A DNA stretch of 64,000 nucleotides, from the NCBI RefSeq assembly GCF_017309955.1, contig NZ_CP021248.1:806001-870000 (forward strand). Reading direction: 5' to 3'. The notes under the pieces were generated by a model. That model made no database searches. It worked only from the letters and a program-made list of their open reading frames with translations, and was not told where the DNA came from. The DNA comes from Novosphingobium sp. KA1 (GTDB taxonomy: Bacteria; Pseudomonadota; Alphaproteobacteria; Sphingomonadales; Sphingomonadaceae). The translations under genes and the position numbers were made by a program. Positions 25,177 to 34,092 of the stretch are shown one piece after another (position 1 is the stretch's first letter; the number at the start of each line of letters is the position of its first letter).

Positions 25177-27104
25177 GGCTGGACCTGTGTGCACACGAGG
25201 TCGGCGCCGGCGAGACGGACGCTCTGCATCATGACGACGGCCTCGGGGAAATCGTCGAGACAGCCGCAGGCCGAAACGATCTCCTCGCCAGGGCCAGCAG
25301 GGCATTGGTTGTCGCTGCCGCAGGCATGATAGAACGTCTCGGTGCCGACAGGCACGTTCTGCTTTTCGGCAACGGGGCCGTCAGCGGCGACGCCGTCATT
25401 GGCCGCGGTCTTGCGCGTCTTGCAGATGGGCTCGCACGCCGCGAACGTGCCGCGATCGGGCAGGGCAAAGGGCCGGGTGGTTTCCGAATGGCTTCCATCC
25501 GCGTTCAGGGTCCGGTCGGCAAGAAGCGTTTCGGTCGAGCGGTCGAGAATATAGGCGCCGCGGCTCGTATCGGGCTGCGCAAGCTCTGTCCCGCTGCAGC
25601 GGTAGGTTCGATCCTTCAGGAAGAAGTCGCGCGTCAGTTCGATCGGACAGGCGCTTCCTCCCATCTGCCGGGTCTGGGTGAGAGGCTTCAGACCGGTTGC
25701 GGCGCCATTGAGGAAGGTCTGCACACCGTCGATCGTTTCGCTGTCGATGCGGCAGGCCGTATCGCTGGCGATGTTTGCGCAGCCGTCCACGAGTTGCTCG
25801 GTGGCCTTGCAGCTGTTGTCGACGTCGACGTGAATCTGCGCGAAACCCTCGCCCCCGGCAGCAACCGCGACCCGGAGCCAGACCTCATGATCACCGGCCG
25901 ACAGGAAAGGTTTGATGTCGAGGTTCGGCGTTTGCGTGTAAGTCTTCTTCTGCTCGCATTTCGCGGGCGGCACGCCGGATGAGGTCCAGGATTGCGGCCC
26001 CGAGGCGACGACTTGGCCGTCGATGCGGACCTGTCCCCAGTCGTCGGCGTACCAGCGGGTGAGGCGCGCATTAACGATGCGGGTGGGATCGCTGACATGC
26101 AGTGTCATGCGAAAATCGACGAGCGAGCAGCTTCCTCCGGCGAGGCTGTTGTCGGACGGCGACCCCATCAGAAAATCGAGCGAGTTGCCCGCTTCGCCCG
26201 TCGCATAGCCTCCGGCGTTCCGGCTGATGATCTCACCGGGCTTCGGAGATACCACCGTGACCGTCCGCTCGAGGTTGCAGTGCCGATACTGGAGCGAGGT
26301 GCCGGTTCCAATCTGCGAATTGACGAGCGCCTGGAAAACGGCGCTGCTGCTCGAGGCCATAAAGGCGTCAGAGGCCATTGCAGCGGAATTGGCCTTGTAG
26401 GCCGATTGGGGCAGGGCCTGATCCGAGGTGCAGGCGGTCGATTGCGCGCCGACATAGCGGATCGAAGGGCCGTCGATCACTGCTTCCGCAACCCCGTAGC
26501 GCGGGTCCGCGCTCGTCAGGGCACCGATCATGCCGCCGCCGAGATCCCTGAGGACTCCGCTCATGTTCGACCAGGCGAGGCCTGCGCCGCAGCTGGCGTT
26601 GATGCAGTAGCATCCGGCAAGTTCCGACAGATCCGCCGGGGCTAGTGACAGGGAGCCGCCTGCAGAATTCCAGCTGTAGCTCTTGCAGCCATTCCAGGTT
26701 CCGGCTTCGCAGCTGATGACGCCGTTCGCGCATATTCCCGAAACCGGCACGGGCAGATTGCTGCGGCTATCGATGGTGCCGTCGAGATCAGTGTCACGGG
26801 CAATGCTCACCGACGCGAGATCACCGCCGCTATCCGGCTGCACGATGACTTCGAGCAGGCTGGCGGTCTTCTGGCAGGCGAGGTTGGGCGTAAACGAGCG
26901 ACTGCCGTCGACCGTGGTAATCGTTTGCCCTGCAAGGCCCGGGGTCAGATAGTTGGTTGTGATCGCATCGCTGTCGCTCGACTTTGCCCGCGAGGCCGCT
27001 GCTGCCGCTCGGGCGCGAGCTTCCATCGCCTGGCTTTGCGACGTTTGTCCGTCTGCCCTTTGGGCCGGAAACAGCATAAGAGGCAAAGTGGCCAGTGCGG
27101 CCAT
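25173..27104 (-). CDS. traN: TraN-like large Cys-rich exported protein (first of two)
   Basis: 643 residues from ATG 27104 with a signal peptide (MAALATLPLMLFPAQRADG). The mature protein is rich in Cys, Ser and Gly, with a TraN-like order of extracellular segments (ELAGCYCINASCG, CSLVDFRMTLHVSDP, ACPIELTRDFFLKDRTYRC) and a central beta-rich part. The frame stays open upstream to ATG 27311, which overlaps the traU stop as ATGA. That start would add a 69-residue Pro/Arg-rich extension before the signal peptide. I prefer 27104 because the extra stretch consists largely of inverted repeats, but no clear ribosome site precedes it. Confidence 0.75.
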   Translation of the reverse strand: MAALATLPLMLFPAQRADGQTSQSQAMEARARAAAAASRAKSSDSDAITTNYLTPGLAGQTITTVDGSRSFTPNLACQKTASLLEVIVQPDSGGDLASVSIARDTDLDGTIDSRSNLPVPVSGICANGVISCEAGTWNGCKSYSWNSAGGSLSLAPADLSELAGCYCINASCGAGLAWSNMSGVLRDLGGGMIGALTSADPRYGVAEAVIDGPSIRYVGAQSTACTSDQALPQSAYKANSAAMASDAFMASSSSAVFQALVNSQIGTGTSLQYRHCNLERTVTVVSPKPGEIISRNAGGYATGEAGNSLDFLMGSPSDNSLAGGSCSLVDFRMTLHVSDPTRIVNARLTRWYADDWGQVRIDGQVVASGPQSWTSSGVPPAKCEQKKTYTQTPNLDIKPFLSAGDHEVWLRVAVAAGGEGFAQIHVDVDNSCKATEQLVDGCANIASDTACRIDSETIDGVQTFLNGAATGLKPLTQTRQMGGSACPIELTRDFFLKDRTYRCSGTELAQPDTSRGAYILDRSTETLLADRTLNADGSHSETTRPFALPDRGTFAACEPICKTRKTAANDGVAADGPVAEKQNVPVGTETFYHACGSDNQCPAGPGEEIVSACGCLDDFPEAVVMMQSVRLAGADLVCTQVQP

Positions 27105-27169
27105 GGCGACGTGCGAGGCGGAGAGGGCGCGCTCATGTCGTCCATGGAGGGAGATGGCCGCACTGGCCA
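27089..27169. repeat. 16-bp inverted repeat enclosing the traN start region
   Basis: TGGCCAGTGCGGCCAT at 27089-27104 and its exact complement at 27154-27169, 49 bp apart. The probable start codon of the large traN-like gene is within one arm, so on the mRNA it could be sequestered by pairing. Confidence 0.8.
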
Positions 27170-27174
27170 AGGTT

Positions 27175-27212
27175 GGAGCCGTGCCGCCCAGGGGACGTAG
27201 CGGCACGGCTCC
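27175..27212. repeat. 13-bp perfect hairpin between traU and traN
   Basis: GGAGCCGTGCCGC at 27175-27187 and its exact complement at 27200-27212, with a 12-nt loop. It is adjacent to the 16-bp repeat. No U-run follows in either direction, so a stabilising or regulatory RNA structure is more likely than a terminator. Confidence 0.8.
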
Positions 27213-27307
27213 GGTCACGCACAGGGGCCGCGGGCCGTAAGGGCCTTGGCGGACAGACCTCCGGAACATGCGGCCGGTCTGTGCGGGACGTGGGGGAAGC
27301 GATCCGT

Positions 27308-28333
27308 TCATAGCGCCGAGATCCCGGCGCAGCAGATCACCTTTTCGAAGAGCATGAACTGGGCGTTGTCCTTGCCCGGCGCGTGCTTGGCAGAGCTCCA
27401 GAGCGCGCCGGGCCTGCCAATGTTGACGCACTTGCCGCCCTTGACTGGCTCCATGATCTGGAGCTTGTAGCGCGACTTGGTCCAGATCGGCTGCGGGATG
27501 AACGAGCAGCCGTCGGCGGAACTCACCGTCAGCGCACCGAGGCGGCCCATCATGAAGGTTCCCCGCGCAGCAAGCCCGGCCCACGCCTCGACGCTGTCGT
27601 CGAAATGGATGTCGCCGGCGATCGGATAGGTCGCGCCCCACGAACCCATGCACCAGAACAGCGGATCGATGACCTTGCCGGCCGCGGCTGCGGCGCTGTC
27701 GGCCATGCAGGCAAGGCCCGCCGCCGGATTGCCGAACAGCACCGCCTCGGGCTGGATGATCGCGCCGAGCGTTGCCGACTGCCATGTGGGCAGGACCTCG
27801 GTCATCAATGCGACATCGAAACCGTCGTTTTCGATGCACGCCAGGTCGGTGAACATGTCGAGCATCGCCCAGACCGGCGAGATGTAATAGTGCATCTGCG
27901 CGAACATCTTGCGCGTCTGCGTGCCGTCGGCGATCGAGGTCTGGCTGCCCTGGAGCTTGCCGCCGGTCGGCATGATGTCGGCGCCGAGCGCCATCATGCA
28001 GCCCGGTTCAGTCACGACATCGACCATCCGGTTGGGTGACCAGTACGAAACCTTGATCCCGAGTGTGACCTCGAGGCCCTTGCGGCAGGCGCAAAGCGGC
28101 TTGGAGGTCGACTGGGCGTCGAGCGCCTTGTCGAGCTTGTCGTAGCTGCCGACCCGCACGCCGCCGATGGTGATCGGAAAGATGCAGGTCCAGCGTACTT
28201 TGGTGATCGGGTTGAAGACCGTGCCGGCTTCGCACTTGGAGGCATTTGCCGTGCCGGGAAGTATTGACGCGCTCAGTAGTCCGAGAGCGGTGGCAGCAAG
28301 CAGTGCTGGCAGGTGGGGGCGGGAAGGCTTCAC
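27308..28333 (-). CDS. traU: TraU, F-type mating-pair formation protein
   Basis: 341 residues with a signal peptide (LLAATALGLLSASILPGTANA). The start of the mature part (KCEAGTVFNPITKVRWTCIFPITIGGVRVG) and CMADSAAAAAGKVIDPLFWCMGSWGATYPIAG are diagnostic of TraU. This periplasmic Cys-rich protein is needed for DNA transfer more than for pilus growth. It overlaps traW as ATGA. Confidence 0.95.
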   Translation of the reverse strand: MKPSRPHLPALLAATALGLLSASILPGTANASKCEAGTVFNPITKVRWTCIFPITIGGVRVGSYDKLDKALDAQSTSKPLCACRKGLEVTLGIKVSYWSPNRMVDVVTEPGCMMALGADIMPTGGKLQGSQTSIADGTQTRKMFAQMHYYISPVWAMLDMFTDLACIENDGFDVALMTEVLPTWQSATLGAIIQPEAVLFGNPAAGLACMADSAAAAAGKVIDPLFWCMGSWGATYPIAGDIHFDDSVEAWAGLAARGTFMMGRLGALTVSSADGCSFIPQPIWTKSRYKLQIMEPVKGGKCVNIGRPGALWSSAKHAPGKDNAQFMLFEKVICCAGISAL

Positions 28334-29028
28334 GGACGTGTCTCCTTCGATGTTTGCAGGCTTTCCGGGCCGTATTCGGTGAGCACGAGGCGGGTGCCGG
28401 CCTGGGCGACGATGACCGGCGCCGATGTGAGGCCGAGACGCTCCTTCACCCGCTCTTCCAGAATGAAGATCGCCCTTCCTGACTTCTCCGAGAGGCCGAT
28501 GGCATCGCCGTTCATTCCGTTTTGTGCGGCCAGCAGAATGAAGTCGGTCGGCCGTGCGGTTCTGAGCGCCCAGTCAAGCTCGCCGGGATGGACGACCACC
28601 AGGCGCTGGGGCAGGTTCACATACGTGAGCGGGTTGAATGTGAAGCCCTTAGGGTAGAGGGTCTTGCCGTCCGGCAGCGTGATGTCGAAATCGAGCGTGT
28701 AGAAGGGAACCACGCTGCGCACCCGGTTACTGGTTGCAGACGGCAACTCTGCGGCCTTGAGTGCGCTCCAATTTTGACGCGGGCCGAAGGCCTTGCTCAT
28801 GTCGGCAGGAAGCGTTGCTGTCTTCGCCTCGATTTCGGCCAGGGCATCGGGTTCGATGATCGGCCAGGTACGCCCGATCTTGCTCGATGGCGTCGGGGCC
28901 CCCGTTGGTGACGCTGCCTCTGTCATCGCCTGCGGGACGATGCAGCAGGCGAGTGCGGCGATACGCGCGAGCATATGGGCGAGCATCGCGTTGCGCGGCG
29001 CCGTTCGCTTTTGCCGGTCAGCGGACAT
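28330..29028 (-). CDS. traW: TraW, F-type pilus assembly protein
   Basis: 232 residues. A hydrophobic export segment near residues 20-38 is followed by GRTWPIIEPDALAEIEAK, the typical TraW opening, and by RSVVPFYTLDFDITLPDGKTLYPKGFTFNPL and LTYVNLPQRLVVVHPGELDWA, also typical. TraW is periplasmic and interacts with TrbC and TraF. It overlaps the upstream small membrane-protein gene by 11 bp. Confidence 0.93.
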   Translation of the reverse strand: MSADRQKRTAPRNAMLAHMLARIAALACCIVPQAMTEAASPTGAPTPSSKIGRTWPIIEPDALAEIEAKTATLPADMSKAFGPRQNWSALKAAELPSATSNRVRSVVPFYTLDFDITLPDGKTLYPKGFTFNPLTYVNLPQRLVVVHPGELDWALRTARPTDFILLAAQNGMNGDAIGLSEKSGRAIFILEERVKERLGLTSAPVIVAQAGTRLVLTEYGPESLQTSKETRP

Positions 29029-29248
29029 GGCGTGTCCCTTCCCGGCTTCCGCAATTGGGCCAGCCGATCAGTGACGCGAAGAGACAGGCGAGACCCACCG
29101 GCGCCAGTGTCCAGACCAGCATGAGGGCATGGGCATCGAGGCTCGCTGCGAGCAGCAGGAGCGCGCTCTGGATGAGCATCAGCAGGTATCCGCCGATCAC
29201 GAGCCGGATTGCCGCTGCCGAAGGCGCGGAGGAAAGTAGGCCGCTCAT
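29018..29248 (-). CDS. Small membrane protein in the tra operon
   Basis: 76 residues from ATG 29248, overlapping the upstream stop as ATGA. Two hydrophobic helices (IRLVIGGYLLMLIQSALLLLAA and ALMLVWTLAPVGLACLFASLIG) and a basic tail. By position, between traC and traW, it could correspond to small F genes such as trbI, but I see no specific motif. Confidence 0.65.
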   Translation of the reverse strand: MSGLLSSAPSAAAIRLVIGGYLLMLIQSALLLLAASLDAHALMLVWTLAPVGLACLFASLIGWPNCGSREGTRHVR

Positions 29249-29574
29249 CTGCGAAGTGCCTTCCTGATCCTGGTCAGCAGCCTGCCTGTGGCGGCCGAGA
29301 GGCTGGCCAGCAGGATGCCGGTAGCGAAACAAGAGCCAGCCACCAGCAGCCCGGCGCGCAGCACGAGCATTGCCGGCTGCTTCAGGATAAGGCCGGCGAC
29401 GATCACCAGCATGCCCATCATGCAGGTCTCGACCGCAACCAGGCGCAGCCGCCAGTGGAAGGCTTCCGCCTCGAAGCGCAGAGCCATCCGCTCTTCGACG
29501 ATCTTCTCGATCATCGCATCGTCGCTCAGCTGCAGCCCGTCGTCATTCGCAGGGCTCGCGGTGTTGCTGGTCAT
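29245..29574 (-). CDS. Small two-helix membrane protein in the tra operon
   Basis: 109 residues from ATG 29574, overlapping the traC stop region as ATGA. A polar, acidic N-terminus (LSDDAMIEKIVEERMALRFEAEAFHW) precedes two hydrophobic stretches (LVAVETCMMGMLVIVAGLIL and LVLRAGLLVAGSCFATGILLASL). Located where F-like systems carry trbI or other accessory membrane proteins; no firm assignment. Confidence 0.65.
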   Translation of the reverse strand: MTSNTASPANDDGLQLSDDAMIEKIVEERMALRFEAEAFHWRLRLVAVETCMMGMLVIVAGLILKQPAMLVLRAGLLVAGSCFATGILLASLSAATGRLLTRIRKALRR

Positions 29575-32066
29575 GGCCTTGCTCCCCCGAGCACTTCGGC
29601 CGGATCGACGCCGGCCAGCAGGCACACGGCATCGATCGGGGAATGGCCCTGGCGGATCAGCGCATCGAATGCCGCTACGTCCTCGGGCGCCGAGGTGTTG
29701 ATCCAGTAGGAGAATGGATCGACCACTAACCGCGCGATGCCGAGGCCCAGCGGGGAATCGATGAAGACTTCCGAGTAGTTGGGCTTGGAATTGCGGACCG
29801 ATTTCAGGAGGTCGAGAACGAAACCCGAATAGTCGAGGATCTTGTTTTCGACGGCCCGGTCGTAGGTCGAGCCCTGAAGCAGGAAGCGCGTTGCCGCGTT
29901 CTCGAGGATCACCTGCCCGGTCCCGCCGAACAGCATAAGATCGTTCATCGACTGGAGGACGATGCCGAACGAGCCGCGGTACTTTCGCGCGCGCCGGTAA
30001 CCCTGTCCGAACGCTTCGGCGAGGCGGGAGAGATCCTGTCCATCCGTGCGCGTCATGAACTGCGCGGCTTCGTCGCAAAGCACGAAGCGGGGCCGATCAC
30101 GCGCGGAAAGATAGAGTTCCTGCGTCAGCGCGTTCACCACCACCATGACGATGACGTTGAACAGGTCCGGCATGGCCTTCAGGCGCTCGAGCTCGAGCAC
30201 GACGAATTCGTCCGAGCGAATGTCGAGGGTCGAGGCGCCGTTGAAATAGTGGCCATAGGCGCCGTCCGACCCGAAATCGCGCAAGTTGAAGGCCAGTTCG
30301 CGAGCTATGGGTTCGAGATGCGAGACGCTGTCAAGGTCGCTGCGTACACGCTCGGGATAGGTGCCGAGCCACTCGCGCACCGCGTCGATCCCGCGCTCCG
30401 CTCGCCCGGTGTCGATCGTCCACTGGACAGCGGACTTGAGCAGGTTCCACTCCGAGGTCGTGACACCCTTGCGGGTCGAGGCATTGGCCATTTCGGCAAC
30501 GATCGCGACCGCCATGGTGATCGCCGACTGCTTGTCGTCGCCGTCGAGCGCGAGACCCATGTCGAATGGATTGAGCACCAGCCGTTCTTCGCCGATGTCG
30601 ATGTAGCGGCCCGAGCACAGCGTGCAGAGCTTGCGGTAGCTTCCGCCGATATCGATGATCCGGATCAGCGCACCGCAGGCGTAGTATTGCTGGCACAGGT
30701 TGTTGAGGAGGAAGCTCTTGCCGGCCCCGCTCTCGGCTGAGACCACGAAGTTGTAGTTGTTGATCCTGGGGTCGAAGAGATCGAGCGTGACGAGCTGGCC
30801 CTTGCGTCCGGTATAGAGCAGCGCCGGCCGGCCGCCGCCACGAAAGTCGGTCTGGACAGGCGCCATCAGCACCGCAGCTTTCGCGGGCATGCGAAAATCG
30901 CGTTCGAGGAGGCGCAGGGTCGTACGGTCGGGATAGAGCCCGAAGGGCAGGCTCATCACCAGCATCGCCGGATTGAGGTAGCTTTCCTCCTGCATCGCGA
31001 AGGGCAGCGGCTCGCTTTCCCAGAGACGCTTGGCGCGCGCTGCCAGCTCTCGTGCCTGGGCGCGGTCGCGGCCGAACACCCAGAGCGTCGGGATGACCCG
31101 CACGAAACGCGAGTTGCTGGCCTCGTCGAGAATCCAGCCGATTTCCTCGATCTGCTTGCCGACCTCGATCGCAAAGCTTCCTGCCGCCTTTTGGGCCGAG
31201 AGGATTTGCGCGCGCTTGTGGATCTCGAACTGCGAGTGATCGAACAGGACATTGAGCGTGTAGAGGAACGGGCCGCCGATCTGGTCGCTGTCTTCCGAAG
31301 CGCCGCGCATGCCACCCATCAGGCGATTGGCGCGCTCTGCCGTGATCCGCCGGGCAGGCGCCTTGGGCGTCAGGCACCGGGCGACCTGATTGCCGAGGAA
31401 TACTTCGGGCCCTTCGAACACAAGATCGGGACCGGCGTCGATGATCTGGCGGGCGATCGGCGGCGCGCCGACCTCGCTGCCGTCGGCGAAGACCCCGGGG
31501 GCTGCCGCGGCAACGCCGTTGAAGATGCGCCGGTAGAAAGACACCGTTTCTTCCGGCGCAAGCCGGCGAATGCCGAGTTTCGAGAGCTGCTCCTCGACCT
31601 GGCGGCGCAGGTCTTCGCCGAGCGGCCGGCGGGTCTTGATCGAGAGCAGCGTGCGGAAATTGCGGACCGGAATGCCGTGCAGGGCTTTGAGGCCATGCCG
31701 CCCTGCGCTGAGATAGGCGTGCGTGCGCATGGCCGAGGCCTGGATCAGGGGATCGGCCCTGAGCTTCAGATCGAGAAAGGCGTCGAGCGCATCGTCGATC
31801 AGGGGGTCGGCGAAAGTATGAAGCTGGAGCACTGTCCCATCGGGAAAGTGGATGTTGAACAGTCCCTGCAGAGCGGCCTGGACGTGGGCGAACATGTAAG
31901 CCGCGGGCTCGATTTCCCAGGCGTGCCCCCAGGTGTCGTCAATGCAGAGGAACGCCTCGCCTTCCTTGTCCCAGGCGAGCAGCGGCAAGAACTGAGAGAA
32001 ACTGTCCCGCGTCACTGAGCTGCGCAGCCGGGAGTACGTGAGGGCAGAAGATGCCGCCGCGCTCAT
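29571..32066 (-). CDS. traC: TraC, VirB4-like ATPase of the F-type secretion system
   Basis: 831 residues. The N-terminal TraC region (FSQFLPLLAWDKEGEAFLCIDDTWGHAWEI) is followed near residue 440 by Walker A (SAESGAGKSFLLNNLCQQ) and near residue 665 by Walker B (RFVLCDEAAQFM). TraC powers pilus assembly from the cytoplasmic face of the inner membrane. It overlaps traV by four bases. All motifs are intact. Confidence 0.95.
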   Translation of the reverse strand: MSAAASSALTYSRLRSSVTRDSFSQFLPLLAWDKEGEAFLCIDDTWGHAWEIEPAAYMFAHVQAALQGLFNIHFPDGTVLQLHTFADPLIDDALDAFLDLKLRADPLIQASAMRTHAYLSAGRHGLKALHGIPVRNFRTLLSIKTRRPLGEDLRRQVEEQLSKLGIRRLAPEETVSFYRRIFNGVAAAAPGVFADGSEVGAPPIARQIIDAGPDLVFEGPEVFLGNQVARCLTPKAPARRITAERANRLMGGMRGASEDSDQIGGPFLYTLNVLFDHSQFEIHKRAQILSAQKAAGSFAIEVGKQIEEIGWILDEASNSRFVRVIPTLWVFGRDRAQARELAARAKRLWESEPLPFAMQEESYLNPAMLVMSLPFGLYPDRTTLRLLERDFRMPAKAAVLMAPVQTDFRGGGRPALLYTGRKGQLVTLDLFDPRINNYNFVVSAESGAGKSFLLNNLCQQYYACGALIRIIDIGGSYRKLCTLCSGRYIDIGEERLVLNPFDMGLALDGDDKQSAITMAVAIVAEMANASTRKGVTTSEWNLLKSAVQWTIDTGRAERGIDAVREWLGTYPERVRSDLDSVSHLEPIARELAFNLRDFGSDGAYGHYFNGASTLDIRSDEFVVLELERLKAMPDLFNVIVMVVVNALTQELYLSARDRPRFVLCDEAAQFMTRTDGQDLSRLAEAFGQGYRRARKYRGSFGIVLQSMNDLMLFGGTGQVILENAATRFLLQGSTYDRAVENKILDYSGFVLDLLKSVRNSKPNYSEVFIDSPLGLGIARLVVDPFSYWINTSAPEDVAAFDALIRQGHSPIDAVCLLAGVDPAEVLGGARP

Positions 32067-32686
32067 GGGTGCGTCTCCCCCGCCGTATTGGGGGCGTGAT
32101 CATTTGCCGGTTCCAAGCCGTCCGGTAGGTCCTTGACCTGCTCCAACACCGGCGCGCGCTCGGCATTGCCGGGGCTGCGCACCAGAGTGCCGCCGACGAC
32201 CCAGGACGGGCGATCGAGGATCGAATAGACATAGCGCGGCATATAGAGGCGGTCAGGGCGGGTCTGGTCGGCATAGGGCAGGATCAGCGTGCGGACGGTC
32301 CGTGCCGGCTTCAGCATGGGCGTTACCGGTTCATCGATGAGGCCTTTGAGCTCCCGGTAGACGCTGTCGCGGTAGCCCTCGTAGGCTGCAGGTTGATTGC
32401 CGCGCGATCTTGTCGCCGTGAGGGAGGGCATTTGGAAGGCCGCTTTGGCGGCCGGCCTCGTGCTGACGGCGGGGTCCGATTTGGAGGCCGTGCCGGCGAC
32501 CGCATCCTCGTATGCCCGCTCCGGGTGGATGCATTGCCCGTGATCGTCGTTCTTGCAGGAGAATTTCTCGGGGTAGGGCGACATCATCGAGCCCACGGCC
32601 GCGCAGCCGGGCAATAGGGCGACGGCGAGTGTGACGGTGATGAGGCGAGAGGTGCACCGGACGGGCAAGGTCGTAACAAGGACCAT
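32063..32686 (-). CDS. traV: TraV, outer-membrane lipoprotein of the secretion core complex
   Basis: 207 residues from ATG 32686. A lipoprotein signal ends in LLPGC (lipobox), then the mature protein begins CAAVGSMMSPYPEKFSCKN, the expected TraV form. TraV is the VirB7-like lipoprotein of the outer-membrane core with TraK and TraB. An alternative start further upstream would spoil the signal peptide. Confidence 0.85.
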   Translation of the reverse strand: MVLVTTLPVRCTSRLITVTLAVALLPGCAAVGSMMSPYPEKFSCKNDDHGQCIHPERAYEDAVAGTASKSDPAVSTRPAAKAAFQMPSLTATRSRGNQPAAYEGYRDSVYRELKGLIDEPVTPMLKPARTVRTLILPYADQTRPDRLYMPRYVYSILDRPSWVVGGTLVRSPGNAERAPVLEQVKDLPDGLEPANDHAPNTAGETHP

Positions 32687-32733
32687 GGCATTGGCTCCTG
32701 TCTGCGAGGGGGAGAGGAGGGGGAAGGGCCGCA

Positions 32734-34092
32734 TCACAGTTTCGGTCCGGTCGAAGGTTTGATCTCGAGGGCGAGGCCTTCCTGGATGACCACCACGACG
32801 TCCTTGGCAGCACCGACCTCGACGACAGGGCCTGCCTGCCGGGCGAGGTCGAGATAGAAATCGGTGAGCTTGTCCGATGATTTCGAGAGGCCGCCGGCAA
32901 TGCCCGACTTGACCGCATCGCCGGCATCGAGCGTGCGCACGCTGCCAAGCGCTGAGGTCGAGAGATTGCCGAACGAGCTTTCGACCGATTGCGAAATCCC
33001 CGCGATGGTCCCGGCGATGAAGGAACGGGCAAGCGTGGCGCCGGCGCGCGTCACCACCCGGCCCGAAAGGCCCTTCTTGCCGTCGGCATCGACGAAGAAA
33101 CCCTTGATGGGCTGATCGACGACGGCATGCTCGTCGAAGTCGACACAAGATAGCGAGACGAGTTGGACTTCGACGCGCTCCTTCGCCAGGCTTCCCGTTG
33201 CATTGCCGATGACAAAGCAGCCCGAGAGGTTGGTTTTGACCTCGTTGGGAAGCACGGCCGGCGCCTGGACGCGGGCGATGATCGGTTCAGGGTTGGTCGT
33301 CGCATCCCGGCTCGCCAGGGCATCGATCCCCGTCAGCAGCCGCGCCTTCATGAAACCAGGCGGCAAATAGATCGTCCGGTTGGGCTTTTTTGAGCGCGCC
33401 GCGCCGGCCGCGCCTCCTTCCGGGGCAAGTGCCGTCGTGGCAGTCCCGATCCCGCCGATCTGCCGTTCGCTCGGCGGGGCCGGCGGTGCACTTGCCGCTC
33501 CGCCGGGGATAGCCGGCGGCGGGGGGATCTTGCCCATTTCCGCCTGGGCCTCGGGCGGAGCCGGTGGATAGTCGGGGATGTCGACCGGGATCGCCGGCGG
33601 GAGATCATCGCCGCTACCGGCCAAGTGGCCGCTTGCGGCATTGCCGCCTCCGGTCTTGCCGTTGGCAAGCGATCCCGGAACGACCTTGCCTTCTTCGATC
33701 GCCGAGACCCTGTCGCCAAGCAGCGTCTGGCCGTCGAGGATCTTCTGGAGGTCGCCCCGAAGCTTGACCTCGAGGCTGTCGCCGCGAAGGCCGGCGCCCA
33801 TGTCGAGTTTGGAGGCCTCGGGCGGCTTTTGCGGAGCGGTGTCGCTGCCGGAACTCGCGGCATAGAGGCCGGCGCCAAGCAGCGCGATGCCGGAAAGGAC
33901 GCTCGCCTGTTTGACGCGCAGGCGCTGGTCGGAGGTGAGGCTGTTCCAGCGGTCTCTGCTTTGCGCCGCCAGGCGGTCCAGCGCGCCACCTTGGTGCGAG
34001 GGATGATGTGCCGTCTGATGGGTTGTCTCACGGGCACCGCGTGGATCGCGGGCCTGGCTGGAGTCTTTGAGATCCTTTTCACCCGGGATCAT
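32734..34092 (-). CDS. traB: TraB, VirB10-like core-complex scaffold
   Basis: 452 residues. A cytoplasmic N-terminus is followed by one helix (VLSGIALLGAGLYAASSG), a long Pro-rich periplasmic segment (IPVDIPDYPPAPPEAQAEMGKIPPPP, in pieces) and the C-terminal beta-barrel domain (FVIGNATGSLAKERVEVQLVSLSCVDFDE, GLSGRVVTRAGATLARSFIAG). TraB spans inner and outer membranes with TraK and TraV. It overlaps traK by four bases. Confidence 0.93.
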   Translation of the reverse strand: MIPGEKDLKDSSQARDPRGARETTHQTAHHPSHQGGALDRLAAQSRDRWNSLTSDQRLRVKQASVLSGIALLGAGLYAASSGSDTAPQKPPEASKLDMGAGLRGDSLEVKLRGDLQKILDGQTLLGDRVSAIEEGKVVPGSLANGKTGGGNAASGHLAGSGDDLPPAIPVDIPDYPPAPPEAQAEMGKIPPPPAIPGGAASAPPAPPSERQIGGIGTATTALAPEGGAAGAARSKKPNRTIYLPPGFMKARLLTGIDALASRDATTNPEPIIARVQAPAVLPNEVKTNLSGCFVIGNATGSLAKERVEVQLVSLSCVDFDEHAVVDQPIKGFFVDADGKKGLSGRVVTRAGATLARSFIAGTIAGISQSVESSFGNLSTSALGSVRTLDAGDAVKSGIAGGLSKSSDKLTDFYLDLARQAGPVVEVGAAKDVVVVIQEGLALEIKPSTGPKL

